From the NCBI GenBank assembly GCA_029255685.2, contig CM055314.2, positions 3,800,399 to 3,864,398 on the forward strand: a stretch of 64,000 bases of DNA, in the 5' to 3' direction. Positions 45,697-57,042 of the stretch are shown here, one piece after another. The DNA is from Silene conica. Its lineage: Eukaryota > Streptophyta > Magnoliopsida > Caryophyllales > Caryophyllaceae. Positions within the stretch are counted from its first letter, which is position 1; each line of letters starts with the position of its first letter. A program made the position numbers and the translations under genes. Under the pieces are notes generated by a model that searched no databases, was not told where the DNA came from, and worked only from the letters and a program-made list of their open reading frames with translations.

Positions 45697-48600
45697 CAGT
45701 AGGTCTCCTGAGAGACCGTCTTTCGATAAAATAGTGAGAGACGACCCATATATTATTTGGAGCATATCAATATACCATATGAATATCTAGGAGAGAGAAT
45801 AAAACTCACCAAATTTACATTAATTATTTAGAGAGAAAAAGGAAAGAAATTAAAAGAAAAAATCTTTCTCCACACAATCCCAACCGTTCTGTCAATTATT
45901 GTAGTTTTCAAAAACACCAAAAATTCAAAAGCTTTTCTCAGTCCGATTCCAATTCAAATGTTTGTTTCTTCATCAAATTTGAAATCCAATATTTCATAAT
46001 GAAGAAGAGGTCGGGTAGAAAAACCCTTTAAAGCCGACACCGAAGAGATAGTGAAAATCGTGCTTTTGTATGTTATTTTTCATCTATATTTTGCTATTAT
46101 TTTTATTGATTGCATTTTTATTTTTGTACTCAACATTTTCATCATTTTGCATGTATAATTGTAGCAACGGATCCGTTTGTTTTTGTGGATTCGTTTTTGT
46201 TGTTAGTGCAACAATAAAGTTCGTGTCTTTTTAATTAGTTGTGTTTGTACCTGTTGTTGAGAGTTTTGTGTGTTAAGTGAATTTGTGTTAGTTTCTACTT
46301 ATTGTTTGTACATATATCCTTTTATTGGGTTTTAATTTCGTACCAGTTTACGAAGTATAGTTTTTGTATCTTTGTTTTTCTGATTTGTACTTGTGTAGTA
46401 ATTTTGTACTTGGATCTTATGTTTTCTTTCAATTCCTTGCACATTGTATCAGTATTTGCTATGTTGTACCTTTAACTTTGTTATTTTGTGTAATTTTTGA
46501 CGTTTTGTATCAGTTGTTATACATTTTGTATTTGTACACTAATGAAGCTTAATTGTATAGTTGTTATATGATACCTTAAATCTGTTCTTTTGTATATTGT
46601 TTTACTTCTAGTATGTACTTTTTTTTGTTAAATTTGTACTTAGTACCAAATTATAGCCTAAATGTATTTTTGTTATGTAATAACCTTCACTTTTTACTTT
46701 TGTAACTTTTGATGTTTTCATTGTTTTGTACCTGTTTTTTATACATTTTGTATTAGTACCTTAATAGAGCCTAATTGTATAGTTGTTATATGGTACCTTA
46801 AATTTGTTCTTTGGTATATCTTGACTTCTGGTACTTGGTTTGATAAATTTCGTACTTATATCTTAATATAGCCGAATTGTGTTTCTGTTGTATAGTACCT
46901 TTAATTTGTGCTTTTGTATTTGTTCTCTAGATTGACTAGATATGGTACCTTTAATTTGTTGTTTTATATTTCTGTATATAATACCATTATGTTCTTTTTT
47001 GTACTTGTATTTTTAGCATTTCTAACCAATAATTTTTATATTGACAGAAAAGGGGAAATGCTCAAATACGAAGGAAAAGTAAAAGATTAGTTCGAATGAA
47101 AGGAGCAAGGAAAATGGAGCAAAAAAGAAGGATTGTTTTTCGCTTATTTAAGCAATGTTGATGTTGGTTTTTAGACAATTGAGTATGTAGTTAGATTATT
47201 TGGTCGTTGTTTGTTGCATTTTGTTAGACATGATTTTGAAAGTGTTATGTAAGTTTAGTTTGACGACTATATTCTTCTACTAATTATTGTGTTCTTGCTG
47301 GAATGAAAATTACGTACCAGACAAAGAATGGTTTGTATTAAACCTATAAAAAAATAAACACTAATATGTTACTGTGTTATAGAACTCGTACTGTATTTTT
47401 GAAAATACGTACCGCTTTATGCATGTTATGTAAAACAATGGAAGGTATACTATTGAATTTTCTTCTACGGTTATAGGACTAGCGGTGTGTTGGATACAAA
47501 ATTAAACGTGTAATTAAAAATCGGTTCGGAATATTAGATACTGAACTCGAATAAAATACACGAAGGGTGTGCTAGCACAACATTCCAACTTTATCAAACT
47601 TTCAGCATGAACAAGAGATGAGAATACTAGCAGAATGAAAGGTCCATAAAAAGCATGTCTATTCCATCTCTAATCACTCCTATATCATGATAAAAAGTAC
47701 AAGGAAACAATGGTACGTAACAAGGGAAAAACAATACACAAGTGATTGATAGTTTGTCACAAGGAAAAATAGGTACGAAATTGATGCAACTTATTATTTA
47801 TCTAGTTTGTAGATAGGTACGTAAAAGGAAAATAAGGTACGAAACTCATGCAGCTGATTATTTGTCAACTCTGAGGGTACATAACAAGAAAAAAGAGGTA
47901 CAAAATTTATGCAATTATCTCCTCCAATAATTATTTACCATCATCCTCTGTTATTGTGAGATCATATTCCTCAAACGGTATTGAATGATCATATTTAGTA
48001 TTTTTCATCATCGTCAGTGCTACAAATTACAAGGGGGAAACAAATTAGTTTGTAAACAAAAGTATTAAATATAACAAATAAATTAGTCGTAGTTAAAAAT
48101 ACCTTATATTTCTATCAAATCGTCATGTTCTTCCGTATTAATCGTCGTTTATTTGGGAATCTCATCCACTGCATCGACACTTAAATGATTTGTAATTTTT
48201 TTAAAATAAAGTATGCATGCAATGATTGACATCAATTACATATAGAGAGTGTTTGGCTACATGAATTTTATTTGAAATGTGTCATTTGAAATATAACAAA
48301 GTAAAATAAGAATTTGGAAATGAGGGGGGTTGGAGGGTGGATTTCAAATGTGGTTATTTTAGGCTTACTTGGATTTGGTTGGATTTCCAAATCAAAATCT
48401 AGTTAGTTTGCCAAACAAGTAAATTGATCCAAATCCAAATTTGAAAATACAATCTTGGTTCCCAAACACACCAATAATACATTGTAGACAAAATAACAAA
48501 CAAACCTTGATCGTTCCATTACAAATGAAATATAAATCCGGGTAATGTGTGTAAATAAGATGGAGATAATTAATCAAATGGAAATCCAAATTAATCGACA

Positions 48601-48858
48601 ATGAAGAAAAAGGTTCAAGATACTGTAAAAATATTTTACAAATTTTTTAGGCAATATTGATATGATTGTAGAGCAATATTAGGGAGTTATTCAATTAGTT
48701 GGAAACTGCCGAAAATAGTGAGATTTACCATAATTAATGAATTAAATCAATGAGAATTATATCATATTATAATATGGTATAATTTAGATCCAGTATATCA
48801 TTAATTTGGGTCGTCTCTCACTAATTTATTGAGAGGCGGTCTCTCCTAAGTTTTTGTG
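45697..48858. mobile_element. 3.2-kb MULE-like element nested in the Helitron
   Basis: A 9-bp direct repeat TTTAACTAT flanks it (45688-45696 and 48859-48867). The ends are long imperfect inverted repeats: AGAGACCGTC, then TAGTGAGAGACGACCCA at the left, with the inverse at about 48780-48845. Interior frames are short (60-69 codons) and no transposase is recognisable. Exon-like scraps occur near 45,990-46,080 (+) and 47,930-48,150 (-). Confidence 0.7.
46540..47000. repeat. Degenerate ~100-bp T-rich tandem repeats inside the MULE
   Basis: Variants of TAATTGTATAGTTGTTATAT followed by GGTACCTTAAATTTGTTC recur about four times (near 46,550, 46,650, 46,765 and 46,870). They are too diverged to set the unit exactly. 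Confidence 0.55.
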
Positions 48859-51071
48859 TTTAACTATATTAATAGATAGATATTAGTGGCTTTATAATAT
48901 TAGAAGTTTTATTACTACATATAGAACTTTTTAGCTACTATATTTATGCCTAATGTAGAATTAGATTGAGAAATTGTAAGCTTTAAATGATGAGAGTAAA
49001 TTCGTAATTTATTTTAATAATTTAAATGAGGATCTTATGGTTTCCTCCAAAAAAAAAAAATGTTAGTAAACCTTATAAAGAGTTTTAATAAATAGCTCAA
49101 AAATAATTTTAATATTAACCAATATAAATTAATAGAATTTAATTATGATAAACCTATGTGGCCAAAAATTAAATATTGTTAAGTTGCCTTTTAATTATAT
49201 AGTACAAATATAAATAGAAGAATAGCAATCAATTTATTAACATATTATATTAAAAAAAAAATTAAATAGGAAAAACTTTTAATTAATTTAATTTGATGGT
49301 TGTTAAGTATTATGAAGAGTTTTACCCTATTTAATACTATTTAATTAGATAGGAAAAGTGTCAATAAATATGGTGGGTGTTAAGTAATATGAAGAGTTTT
49401 AATTAATTATTAACATGTTTACTACAAAATATTCAATTAAAATGTTAACTTTAATTATGAATTATGAAATTATTTAACATGTTTTATTACAAAAAAATTC
49501 AATTAACATAACATTATAAATTATGAAATTTTGATATAAATTTGTAAGAGTTGTATAAATTATGGAAAAAAAATATATTTAATAATAATAATATCTATTA
49601 ATATAATAAATAAGTGAATTAAATTAATTTATAGATAAATAATTTAGATCAATGTCATGTAATAATAAATAGTTAATCTATGTCACATAAATTTTCCATG
49701 TCACATTAAAAATATGTCATGTCACAATTAAATATGTCGTGTCACATTAAAATTTGTCATGTCACATTAAAACCCTTTTAATTAAATTTTATAAATTAAA
49801 TATGCTATGTCGCAAACTCCAATTTTATTCTATGAGAAAGGAAAATGATTTCTAAGAAAATAATAAATTCCAAATAAAACATACATTTGAAAGTTCATGA
49901 AATACTAATTTTTTTGATAGTAAATAGTATTGAGTAAAGTGGATAGAGAATTTTTTTGCTAGGATACAGTCTTGTTTATCTCATGAACCATCCTACAAAA
50001 AAAAAGAACATTGAGTATTAATAATGGATAAATTTGTGGAATTTGATTCATATGTAATTTTAACCTTATCTTTATTTAGTTAAGTTTTCCCTTAGATAAT
50101 GAAAGAAATATGACATTGAGTTATAAAAAATGTAAAGTATATTTACCTTTAAATAGGAGAACACCACAAATCTTGATAGCTTCTAAATGAGAACAAAACA
50201 ACACTTAAAATAGGAAATTTAAAATAAATAAATAATTAATTAATTTAAAAACTTAATACAATCACCGTACCTTAATATACTTACCTGGATTTTGACACAA
50301 TCATAAGAAAAATTATTGACACACACAATTATGTTGACGATGAGAGTAAAAAATATATTGGCTTGAATTTATAGCCAATTGAGGATGTGTTTTATGACTT
50401 TTGATCATCTTTTTGTATTATTATCAAATTTAATATATACATAAATATGTAGTAAAGTGTTATAATTTTTTAGCATTAATTTTCATTATTAATTAGCAAT
50501 TTTAATTTATACATAAATATGGATCAAGGAAACATGAAATGTGAAAGGTTTGTTTTAATATACATAAATATGTAGTATAATTTTATTACTTTTGAGCATT
50601 ATATTTCATTACAAATATGTTATAAAATTAGAGATTGTAAATTTTTATTTGAAGTTTAACCTATTATAGTTTTAAAAATTAAAAAGCTAATATTTAATGT
50701 TAAGTATGTTATTATTTTCCCTTAATATTTACAAATTTTTATTTTTTTATAAACGGCGTAAAAATTAGAATTATATGTATTTATTTGTTGCTTAAAATAT
50801 TTTAACAATAAACATATATATTTTAAATTTATTAGGAAATTTGATTTTTAATTGTTATTTAATTAATCTAGAATTTAAAATTTTCAAAGGTTAATGTTTG
50901 TTATGTTATTTACATTTAATGTTTTAGTATTTTTTTTCATTTTTCTTTTTAAATAAAAAAAATGATGTGGCTCCATGTCATGTGTAATAAGTGACGTGGC
51001 TTTTTGTTAATGCTATGTGGCATTGTCTACGTGGCATTTTAGGTTACCTTTTAATAATATTGTATAGATAT

Positions 51072-51275
51072 TGATGGAATACATAAATAGATTAGTTAGT
51101 TACAACAACTAAGTTAGTTATATTAAGTTTGTTAGCTTAGTTTAAGGAAAGTTAGTTATTGTTAGTTATTCCGAGAATCATGTATATAAGGAAAACTATC
51201 CTAAGACACAATTACTAATTCATTCAATACAATCTACAATTCTTCTCTCATCATGATCAAATACACATTCCTTCA
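51072..51275 (+). repeat. 5' LTR of the 51072-56098 copia element
   Basis: 204 bp. TATATAAGG near 51,184 is the probable TATA box of the element's promoter. It lacks 8 bp (CTCATTGT-like) present in the 3' LTR. Confidence 0.92.
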
Positions 51276-51435
51276 TGGTATCAGAGCAGGATCATTGATT
51301 TGATTCTGTTTCTGCATACATCTTCTTGCTTCCGCTTAATCTTCACAATCACATCAAGATCTTCATACTTTTTCATTCTTTCTTTTCTTTTCTTAATCTT
51401 TTCATACACAAATCAAATCAAAAATTGCTAAGACA

Positions 51436-54400
51436 ATGACTGAATCAAAACAAACAAACAATCGAATAGGAGAAGATGATCCTTATTATGTTCATCACTC
51501 TGAACAAACAAGAAAGCTAGTTGCAGTGCCGTTTAATGGAACGAGTTTCAGCAATTGGAAACGTTCTATGACTATTGCACTTTCTGCCAAAAACAAGCTT
51601 GGATTTGTAGATGGTAGCATTCCTCAAACAAATGCAACAGCCACTACAGCAAGAAACTGGCAACGCTGTAATGACATTGTGTTTTCATGGATCTTGAATT
51701 CCATATCCTCAGAAATTGCTGAATCAATCTTATATAGCACCACTGCGCGAGATGCTTTGAATGAATTATACGATCGCTTTGGACAGTCCAATGGTGCACA
51801 ACTCTATGGAGTCCAGAAGAAACTCAATGAGTTCTCACAAGGGACTGACAGCATAGTTACATATTTCACGAAAATCAAGTCTACTTGGGATGAAATAGAT
51901 GGAATGGGCTTAAATCCAAAGTGCAGTTGTGGGTGTACTTGTGGTGCAAAGACCAAGCGAACTAAGTTTCAAGAAGATCAAAGAGTGATTCAGTTTTTAA
52001 TGGGTCTCAATGATTCTTTTACTGTTGTTAGAGGAACAATTCTCTTGCAAAACCCTTTGCCAAGACTTGCAGTGGTGTACAACAACCTGCTACAAGAAGA
52101 AAGGCAAAGAGAAATACATAGTGCTGCACAAATTCAGATTGCATCAGCTGCTTTATATGCAAAGAATACTGGGAATAATTATCAGAACTACAGGAACAAC
52201 AATTTTTCTCAGAATAACAGGAATTTCACACCAAGAAATTCTCAAAACAATTCTCAGAATTTCCAAAAGTCTGCTGGTGGTTTCAATCAAAATTCTCAAC
52301 AAGGTTCACAGAATAATCTCAGAACTTCTAATAATCCTAAGACTGAAGGAGAAGAGAAACCAGCCATTTTTTGTAAATATTGCAAGAAAGGAGGACACAC
52401 AGTGAATGTCTGCAGGCATCTTCAAAACAGAAATAGGAGATTTGCTGGTAATGCATATCATGATGCATCCTCTAATGGTACCTTGGTCACAGATGGTGCA
52501 GGGCAAGAGGCTAATACTTCTGGTGTTTCTAGTGTTCCTTCAGAACCATTATTCTCTTCTGCTAATTTTGCTGGTACATCTCTTTCTCATAAGTTTACAT
52601 ATGCTTTTAATGCCAATTCTGATTATTCTGATATTTGGATCCTTGATTCTGGTGCCAGTGATCATATGTGTTTTAACAAAGATTTATTTTCTGATCTTAG
52701 ACAGATAGACAGTCCTTATTGCATTTCTTTACCTACTGGTCAGATGGTTAAGATAGCTACTGTTGGGACTATCCAAGTCACACCTGATCTAATGTTAGAA
52801 GATGTCTTGTTTGTTCCATGCTTTCACTACAATCTTTTATCCATAAGTAAGCTTAACAAACAGTTAAATACTGTTGTGAGTTTCACCTCCACTGAATGTT
52901 ATTTGCAGGACTCACTAAAGAAGCTCTTGATTGGTAGTAACTATAATGATTTGTACTTGCTGCAGTCACACACAAACAACAACAAGATCACTAAAACTAT
53001 GGATTCTTCAAATCATTTTCATAGTGTTGGCTTGAGTTCCGTATCTTCTTCTGTTTCATGTAATACTTGGCATAGTAGACTTGGTCATTTACCATTGTAT
53101 AAACTGAAACAATTACATCTTTGTGATTCAACAACAAATGTAATAAAATTGCAATCTTGTTCTATATGTGCCAAGGCTAGACAACATAAATTGCAATTTG
53201 TTGATAGTACTTCTATATCTTTTCAGCCTTTTGAATTGATTCATATTGATATATGGGGTCCCTATCATACAGCTGCTTACACTGGTCATAAATACTTTCT
53301 TACTATTGTTGATGATTTTTCTAGATGCACATGGACTCACTTATTGACATATAAGAGTGATGCTTTTACCATGCTTAAAGCTTTCTTGAAAATGACTGAA
53401 ACTCAGTTTGGTAAGAAAGTTAAGATCATAAGGTCTGATAATGCCTTTGAATTAGGCACAAGTCATGCTACTTCTTCTTTTCTGTCTGAACATGGTATTT
53501 TACATCAAACATCTTGCTTTCATACACCCCAACAGAATGGGGTTGTTGAAAGAAAACATAAGCATTTGTTAGAAACAGCCAGAGCTCTAAAATTCCAGTC
53601 TAATCTCCCTACAAAGTATTGGGGAGACTGTGTGCTCACTGCTACTTATATTATCAACAGGTTACCTAGCAAAGTTTTACAGAATATGGCTCCTTATCAA
53701 TTGTTATTTGGTAAAATGCCTAATCTTGCTCATATGAAATCTTTTGGATGTTTAGCATATGCCTCTACTACCAAACCTGGTAGAGACAAATTTTCACCAA
53801 GAGCAGTCCCTTGTGTTTTTCTTGGCTATCCCTTTGGGAAGAAAGCATACAAATTGTTAAACACTGAAAACAAGTCTATCATTATTTTAAGGGATGTTGT
53901 CTTTCATGAAGACATTTTCCCATACATCACAGACAATACTAAAACCAATATACCTGTGCCTGCTCATGATCATGTTTTTATTTCTCATATTCATGTTTCT
54001 TCTACTACTACTGCTCCTGCTACAACAGTTGTTATTCCTGCTGGTCATGATTTTATTCCTGCAACTACTGTCTTTCCTGGTCCAGCAGTTAATATTCCTG
54101 CTACAACTACAACAGTAGTACCTAATGAAGGTTCATCCATAAGACAGTCTACTAGACCTACTAAAACACCATCTTATCTTCAGAACTATGTTTGTCATGG
54201 CAAATCTAAGAGTTGTAATGTAGCACAGGCTCACTTTTGTCCTCATACCCTCACTTCTCTCACAGACAGCCATGATGTACATAGTTCTGCCTGTTTGTCT
54301 GTTACAAGTTTACATGTACAGACTGATGTTCCATCTGTGGTTCCAATACAAGAGCCTAAGAGTTATGAAGAAGCAGTTGTCTTCCCTGAATGGCAGGCAT

Positions 54401-55905
54401 CCATTGCTGCTGAATTCCAAGGCTTGAATTCTAATAATACCTGGACTGTTGTCCCATTACCTTCTACTAAGAAGGCTATCTCGTGTAAATGGGTGTTTAA
54501 AGTTAAATTAAAGTCAGATGGCAACATAGAGAGATACAAAGCAAGATTAGTAGTCAAAGGCTATACTCAAAAGAAAGGTATTGACTACACAGAAACATTC
54601 TCCTCTGTGGTTAAGATGACTACCATTAGGAGTTTGGTTGTTGTTGCTGTCAAGAAGGGTTGGAGCATGACTCAAATAGATGTTAATAATGCATTCCTTC
54701 ATGGTGATCTCGATGAGGAGGTCTTTATGAAGGGTCCACCAGGAATGCAAGTTTCAGGGAAAAACATGGTCTGCAAACTTCAGAAGTCACTGTATGGTCT
54801 CAAACAGGCTTCAAGACAGTGGAATGCTAAACTCACTCATGCATTGAAAGCGAAGGGTTTCAAACAATCTCTTAATGACTATTCCTTGTTCATAAAAAAG
54901 AATCATGGCAAGGTGGTCTTTCTAGCAGTATATGTAGATGATATCTTAGTGGTTGGTGATGATCCAGTTGAAATAAACAGCCTCAAACAGTATCTCAATG
55001 AGAAGTTCAAAATCAAAGACTTGGGAAATCTGAATTATTTTTTGGGCATGGAATTCCTTAGTTTACAAAATGGAGTTGTCATTACTCAACGAAAGTTTGC
55101 TAGAGAACTACTCTCTGATTTTGGTTTCACAGACTGCAAACCAGTCACATGTCCCTTAGATTCCTCAATCAAGTTGGATAATCAATCTGGCAATCTCTTG
55201 GATAATCCTGCAGAATACAGGAAATTGGTAGGAAAAATGAATTTCCTCACCAATACCAGGCCTGATATCTCCTTTGTAGTACAACTGTTAAGCCAATTCA
55301 TGGCTTTCCCTCGTGATCAACATTGGAAGGCAGCTACACATGTTCTCAGATACATTGCAGCAGACACATCTCAGGGTATTCTGCTGAATAATAAGTCAGA
55401 ATACAGTCTCCAAGGATACTGTGATGCTGATTGGGCAGCATGTCCTCTCACTCGCAGATCTGTTAGTGGTTTTTTGGTATTCTTGGGTGGCAGTTTGATA
55501 ACTTGGAAGTCCAAGAAACAACAGACAGTCTCCTTATCCTCTGCAGAGGCTGAGTATAGATCACTCAGAAGAATCACTGCCGAGCTAGCATGGTTAAGCA
55601 GATTGCTATCTGAGTTAGAAGTCCCAAATATCACGGCCATTCCCATTAAATGTGACAGTCAGGTACACATTGCCAAAAATCTTGTTTTCCACGAGCGCAC
55701 CAAACATATTGATTTGGATTGTCATTTTGTTCGGGAAAAACTACTTGAAGGTCTCATTACTCTATCCTACATACCAACTCTTGAACAACCAGCAGACATT
55801 TGCACTAAGGCTTTGAATGGTCCTCAACATCATACTCTACAGTCCAAGTTGGGGCTATTTATCACACCCTCCAACTTGAGGGGGGGTGATGGAATACATA
55901 AATAG
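51436..55905 (+). CDS. Copia gag-pol polyprotein, complete
   Basis: A single 1,489-aa frame. Gag begins with VPFNGTSFSNWKRSMTIAL near residue 30 and carries an Asn/Gln-rich stretch and a CX2CX4HX4C knuckle (CKYCKKGGHTVNVC) near 315. Protease: DSGASDHM near 405. Integrase: zinc-binding region (HSRLGH, CSICAKARQ), then D,D,E in HIDIWGPYH, IRSDNAFE and TPQQNGVVERKH. Reverse transcriptase: RYKARLVVKGYTQ, QIDVNNAFLHGDL and YVDDI. RNase H: YCDADWAACPLTRRSVSGF, SAEAEYRSL and KCDSQVHIA. All catalytic motifs I can check are present and there is no stop or frameshift. The last 19 bases lie in the 3' LTR. Start: first ATG after the primer-binding site and leader. Whether it still transposes cannot be told from sequence. 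Confidence 0.95.
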   Translation: MTESKQTNNRIGEDDPYYVHHSEQTRKLVAVPFNGTSFSNWKRSMTIALSAKNKLGFVDGSIPQTNATATTARNWQRCNDIVFSWILNSISSEIAESILYSTTARDALNELYDRFGQSNGAQLYGVQKKLNEFSQGTDSIVTYFTKIKSTWDEIDGMGLNPKCSCGCTCGAKTKRTKFQEDQRVIQFLMGLNDSFTVVRGTILLQNPLPRLAVVYNNLLQEERQREIHSAAQIQIASAALYAKNTGNNYQNYRNNNFSQNNRNFTPRNSQNNSQNFQKSAGGFNQNSQQGSQNNLRTSNNPKTEGEEKPAIFCKYCKKGGHTVNVCRHLQNRNRRFAGNAYHDASSNGTLVTDGAGQEANTSGVSSVPSEPLFSSANFAGTSLSHKFTYAFNANSDYSDIWILDSGASDHMCFNKDLFSDLRQIDSPYCISLPTGQMVKIATVGTIQVTPDLMLEDVLFVPCFHYNLLSISKLNKQLNTVVSFTSTECYLQDSLKKLLIGSNYNDLYLLQSHTNNNKITKTMDSSNHFHSVGLSSVSSSVSCNTWHSRLGHLPLYKLKQLHLCDSTTNVIKLQSCSICAKARQHKLQFVDSTSISFQPFELIHIDIWGPYHTAAYTGHKYFLTIVDDFSRCTWTHLLTYKSDAFTMLKAFLKMTETQFGKKVKIIRSDNAFELGTSHATSSFLSEHGILHQTSCFHTPQQNGVVERKHKHLLETARALKFQSNLPTKYWGDCVLTATYIINRLPSKVLQNMAPYQLLFGKMPNLAHMKSFGCLAYASTTKPGRDKFSPRAVPCVFLGYPFGKKAYKLLNTENKSIIILRDVVFHEDIFPYITDNTKTNIPVPAHDHVFISHIHVSSTTTAPATTVVIPAGHDFIPATTVFPGPAVNIPATTTTVVPNEGSSIRQSTRPTKTPSYLQNYVCHGKSKSCNVAQAHFCPHTLTSLTDSHDVHSSACLSVTSLHVQTDVPSVVPIQEPKSYEEAVVFPEWQASIAAEFQGLNSNNTWTVVPLPSTKKAISCKWVFKVKLKSDGNIERYKARLVVKGYTQKKGIDYTETFSSVVKMTTIRSLVVVAVKKGWSMTQIDVNNAFLHGDLDEEVFMKGPPGMQVSGKNMVCKLQKSLYGLKQASRQWNAKLTHALKAKGFKQSLNDYSLFIKKNHGKVVFLAVYVDDILVVGDDPVEINSLKQYLNEKFKIKDLGNLNYFLGMEFLSLQNGVVITQRKFARELLSDFGFTDCKPVTCPLDSSIKLDNQSGNLLDNPAEYRKLVGKMNFLTNTRPDISFVVQLLSQFMAFPRDQHWKAATHVLRYIAADTSQGILLNNKSEYSLQGYCDADWAACPLTRRSVSGFLVFLGGSLITWKSKKQQTVSLSSAEAEYRSLRRITAELAWLSRLLSELEVPNITAIPIKCDSQVHIAKNLVFHERTKHIDLDCHFVREKLLEGLITLSYIPTLEQPADICTKALNGPQHHTLQSKLGLFITPSNLRGGDGIHK

Positions 55906-56098
55906 ATTAGTTAGTTACAACAACTAAGTTAGTTATATTAAGTTTGTTAGCTTAGTTTAAGGAAAGTTAGTTATTGTTAGTTATTCCGAGAATCATGTAT
56001 ATAAGGAAAACTATCCTCTCATTGTAAGACACAATTAATAATTCATTCAATACAATCTACAATTCTTCTCTCATCATGATCAAATACACATTCCTTCA
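55887..56098 (+). repeat. 3' LTR of the 51072-56098 copia element
   Basis: 212 bp, nearly identical to the 5' LTR. Confidence 0.92.
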
Positions 56099-56516
56099 AA
56101 TATATATTGACTATTGTGCTTGGAAATATTTTTAATTTCACTTCTCTTGTTTACTAAGAGAGTAAGAGGTTAAATGAAATTATAAATTTTTCATTTTAGA
56201 GGTATATAGGTATGTTGAGTTAGAAATGGGTTTAATTTTTAGATTGAAATATTTATAAAATTCAGAAGCCGGAAAATCTACACATAATGGTCATGCACAA
56301 AAAAATACTCAATTGTTTTGTTTATATATCGCACAGGCGCACATACATTATAATAATTAAAATTAACTATTTAATTAATTAATATTATTTGTCGATAAAG
56401 TTAATTAGTCCACATCTACCTCATTTATAACCTTTAATTAAAATTTAATGGCCACATTTCTTCTCCAAAGATTTATAATTTTTTTTTTTTTTTTGGCAGC
56501 AGTAAAGAAAGGGTTC
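56099..56516. other. AT-rich spacer after the copia element
   Basis: Includes a T tract near 56,480. No gene seen; may include the 3' UTR of the TPR gene. Confidence 0.4.
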
Positions 56517-57042
56517 TTACATAATGTTCACCCGATCCTCTGGATCAGACTTATTTATTACATTTTTAGAAAAAGAGATTAAACTACCGACAGGGCTGAC
56601 ACAAATGATAGGCCTCTTTAGGGGACGATGCGATCTCTCTAGCTGAGCGAGAACTTCTTTTCTTTTCCTTATCAACTGAGCTTTTGAGGAGTACCTGCAA
56701 CAAGACACACTTACGCCACGAGGACGTAAAAATTTACTGGAGGAATATCTACTTGTAGAGAAAGTAGATAAATTGCGTCTCGGAGATTCATCCCCTTGGC
56801 GATGATTTTTCTTGAAGGTAGAAATTCTCATCCTCTTCGACCTGCAAGGAATATATGAGGTAGGGACGCGCAAGAATTTTCCAAACAAAGAAGTCTTGCT
56901 CTTCTTAGAACTGGCTGAAAAACAAAAAAACTGGTTAGCTTTTGGTTCAGGATGGGCCAAAGGGTAAGTAGAGATGATAGGTGTATCCTTCTTCAAAACA
57001 GGAGGCTCAGCAACCAAAGGACTCTCTTGGGGCGCTTGAAAA
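56517..57042 (-). CDS. Probable C-terminal continuation of the TPR gene in another frame
   Basis: A 166-codon-plus frame, Ser/Lys/Arg-rich (KANQFFCFSASSKKSKTS, KFLRPRGVSVSCC, LIRKRKEVLAQLERSHRPLK), overlaps the end of the TPR frame. A good 3' splice site (TTCTCCTCTTTAG) lies at 57043, so a short intron is plausible, although no donor of the right phase and strength is obvious. GTAAGTGTG near 56,718 and TTCCTTGCAG near 56,845 suggest further introns. Alternatives are a frameshift mutation or an unrelated 3' UTR. Confidence 0.4.

Larger units (their letters stand above)
44748..51068 (-). mobile_element. Large non-autonomous Helitron (minus strand), 6.3 kb, carrying a MULE
   Basis: Read on the minus strand the 5' end at 51068 is TCTATACAATATTATTAAA, preceded by host A, with CCACGTAG motifs just inside. 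The 3' end at 44748 is a CCCGTGAATTTCACGGG hairpin, then TCCCAAAA and CTAG, followed by host T. Insertion between A and T fits Helitrons. No Rep/helicase coding is visible. Nearly half its length is a nested TIR element (45697-48858). The two ends could belong to different copies; their pairing is inference. Confidence 0.62.
51072..56098 (+). mobile_element. Apparently intact Ty1/copia LTR retrotransposon
   Basis: LTRs at 51072-51275 (204 bp) and 55887-56098 (212 bp) are identical by eye except for one 8-bp indel and one base. They begin TGATGGAATA and end TTCCTTCA. The primer-binding site TGGTATCAGAGCAGG starts at 51276, and a G-rich polypurine tract (GAGGGGGGG) precedes the 3' LTR. The flanks GATAT/AATAT are an imperfect duplication. 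One uninterrupted gag-pol frame fills the interior. It lies 3 bp from the Helitron 5' end. Confidence 0.95.

Noticed and set aside
52010-52708. Overlapping 131- and 100-codon frames inside the copia element
   Set aside because: Shadows of the gag-protease frame in other registers; leucine/isoleucine-rich artefacts.
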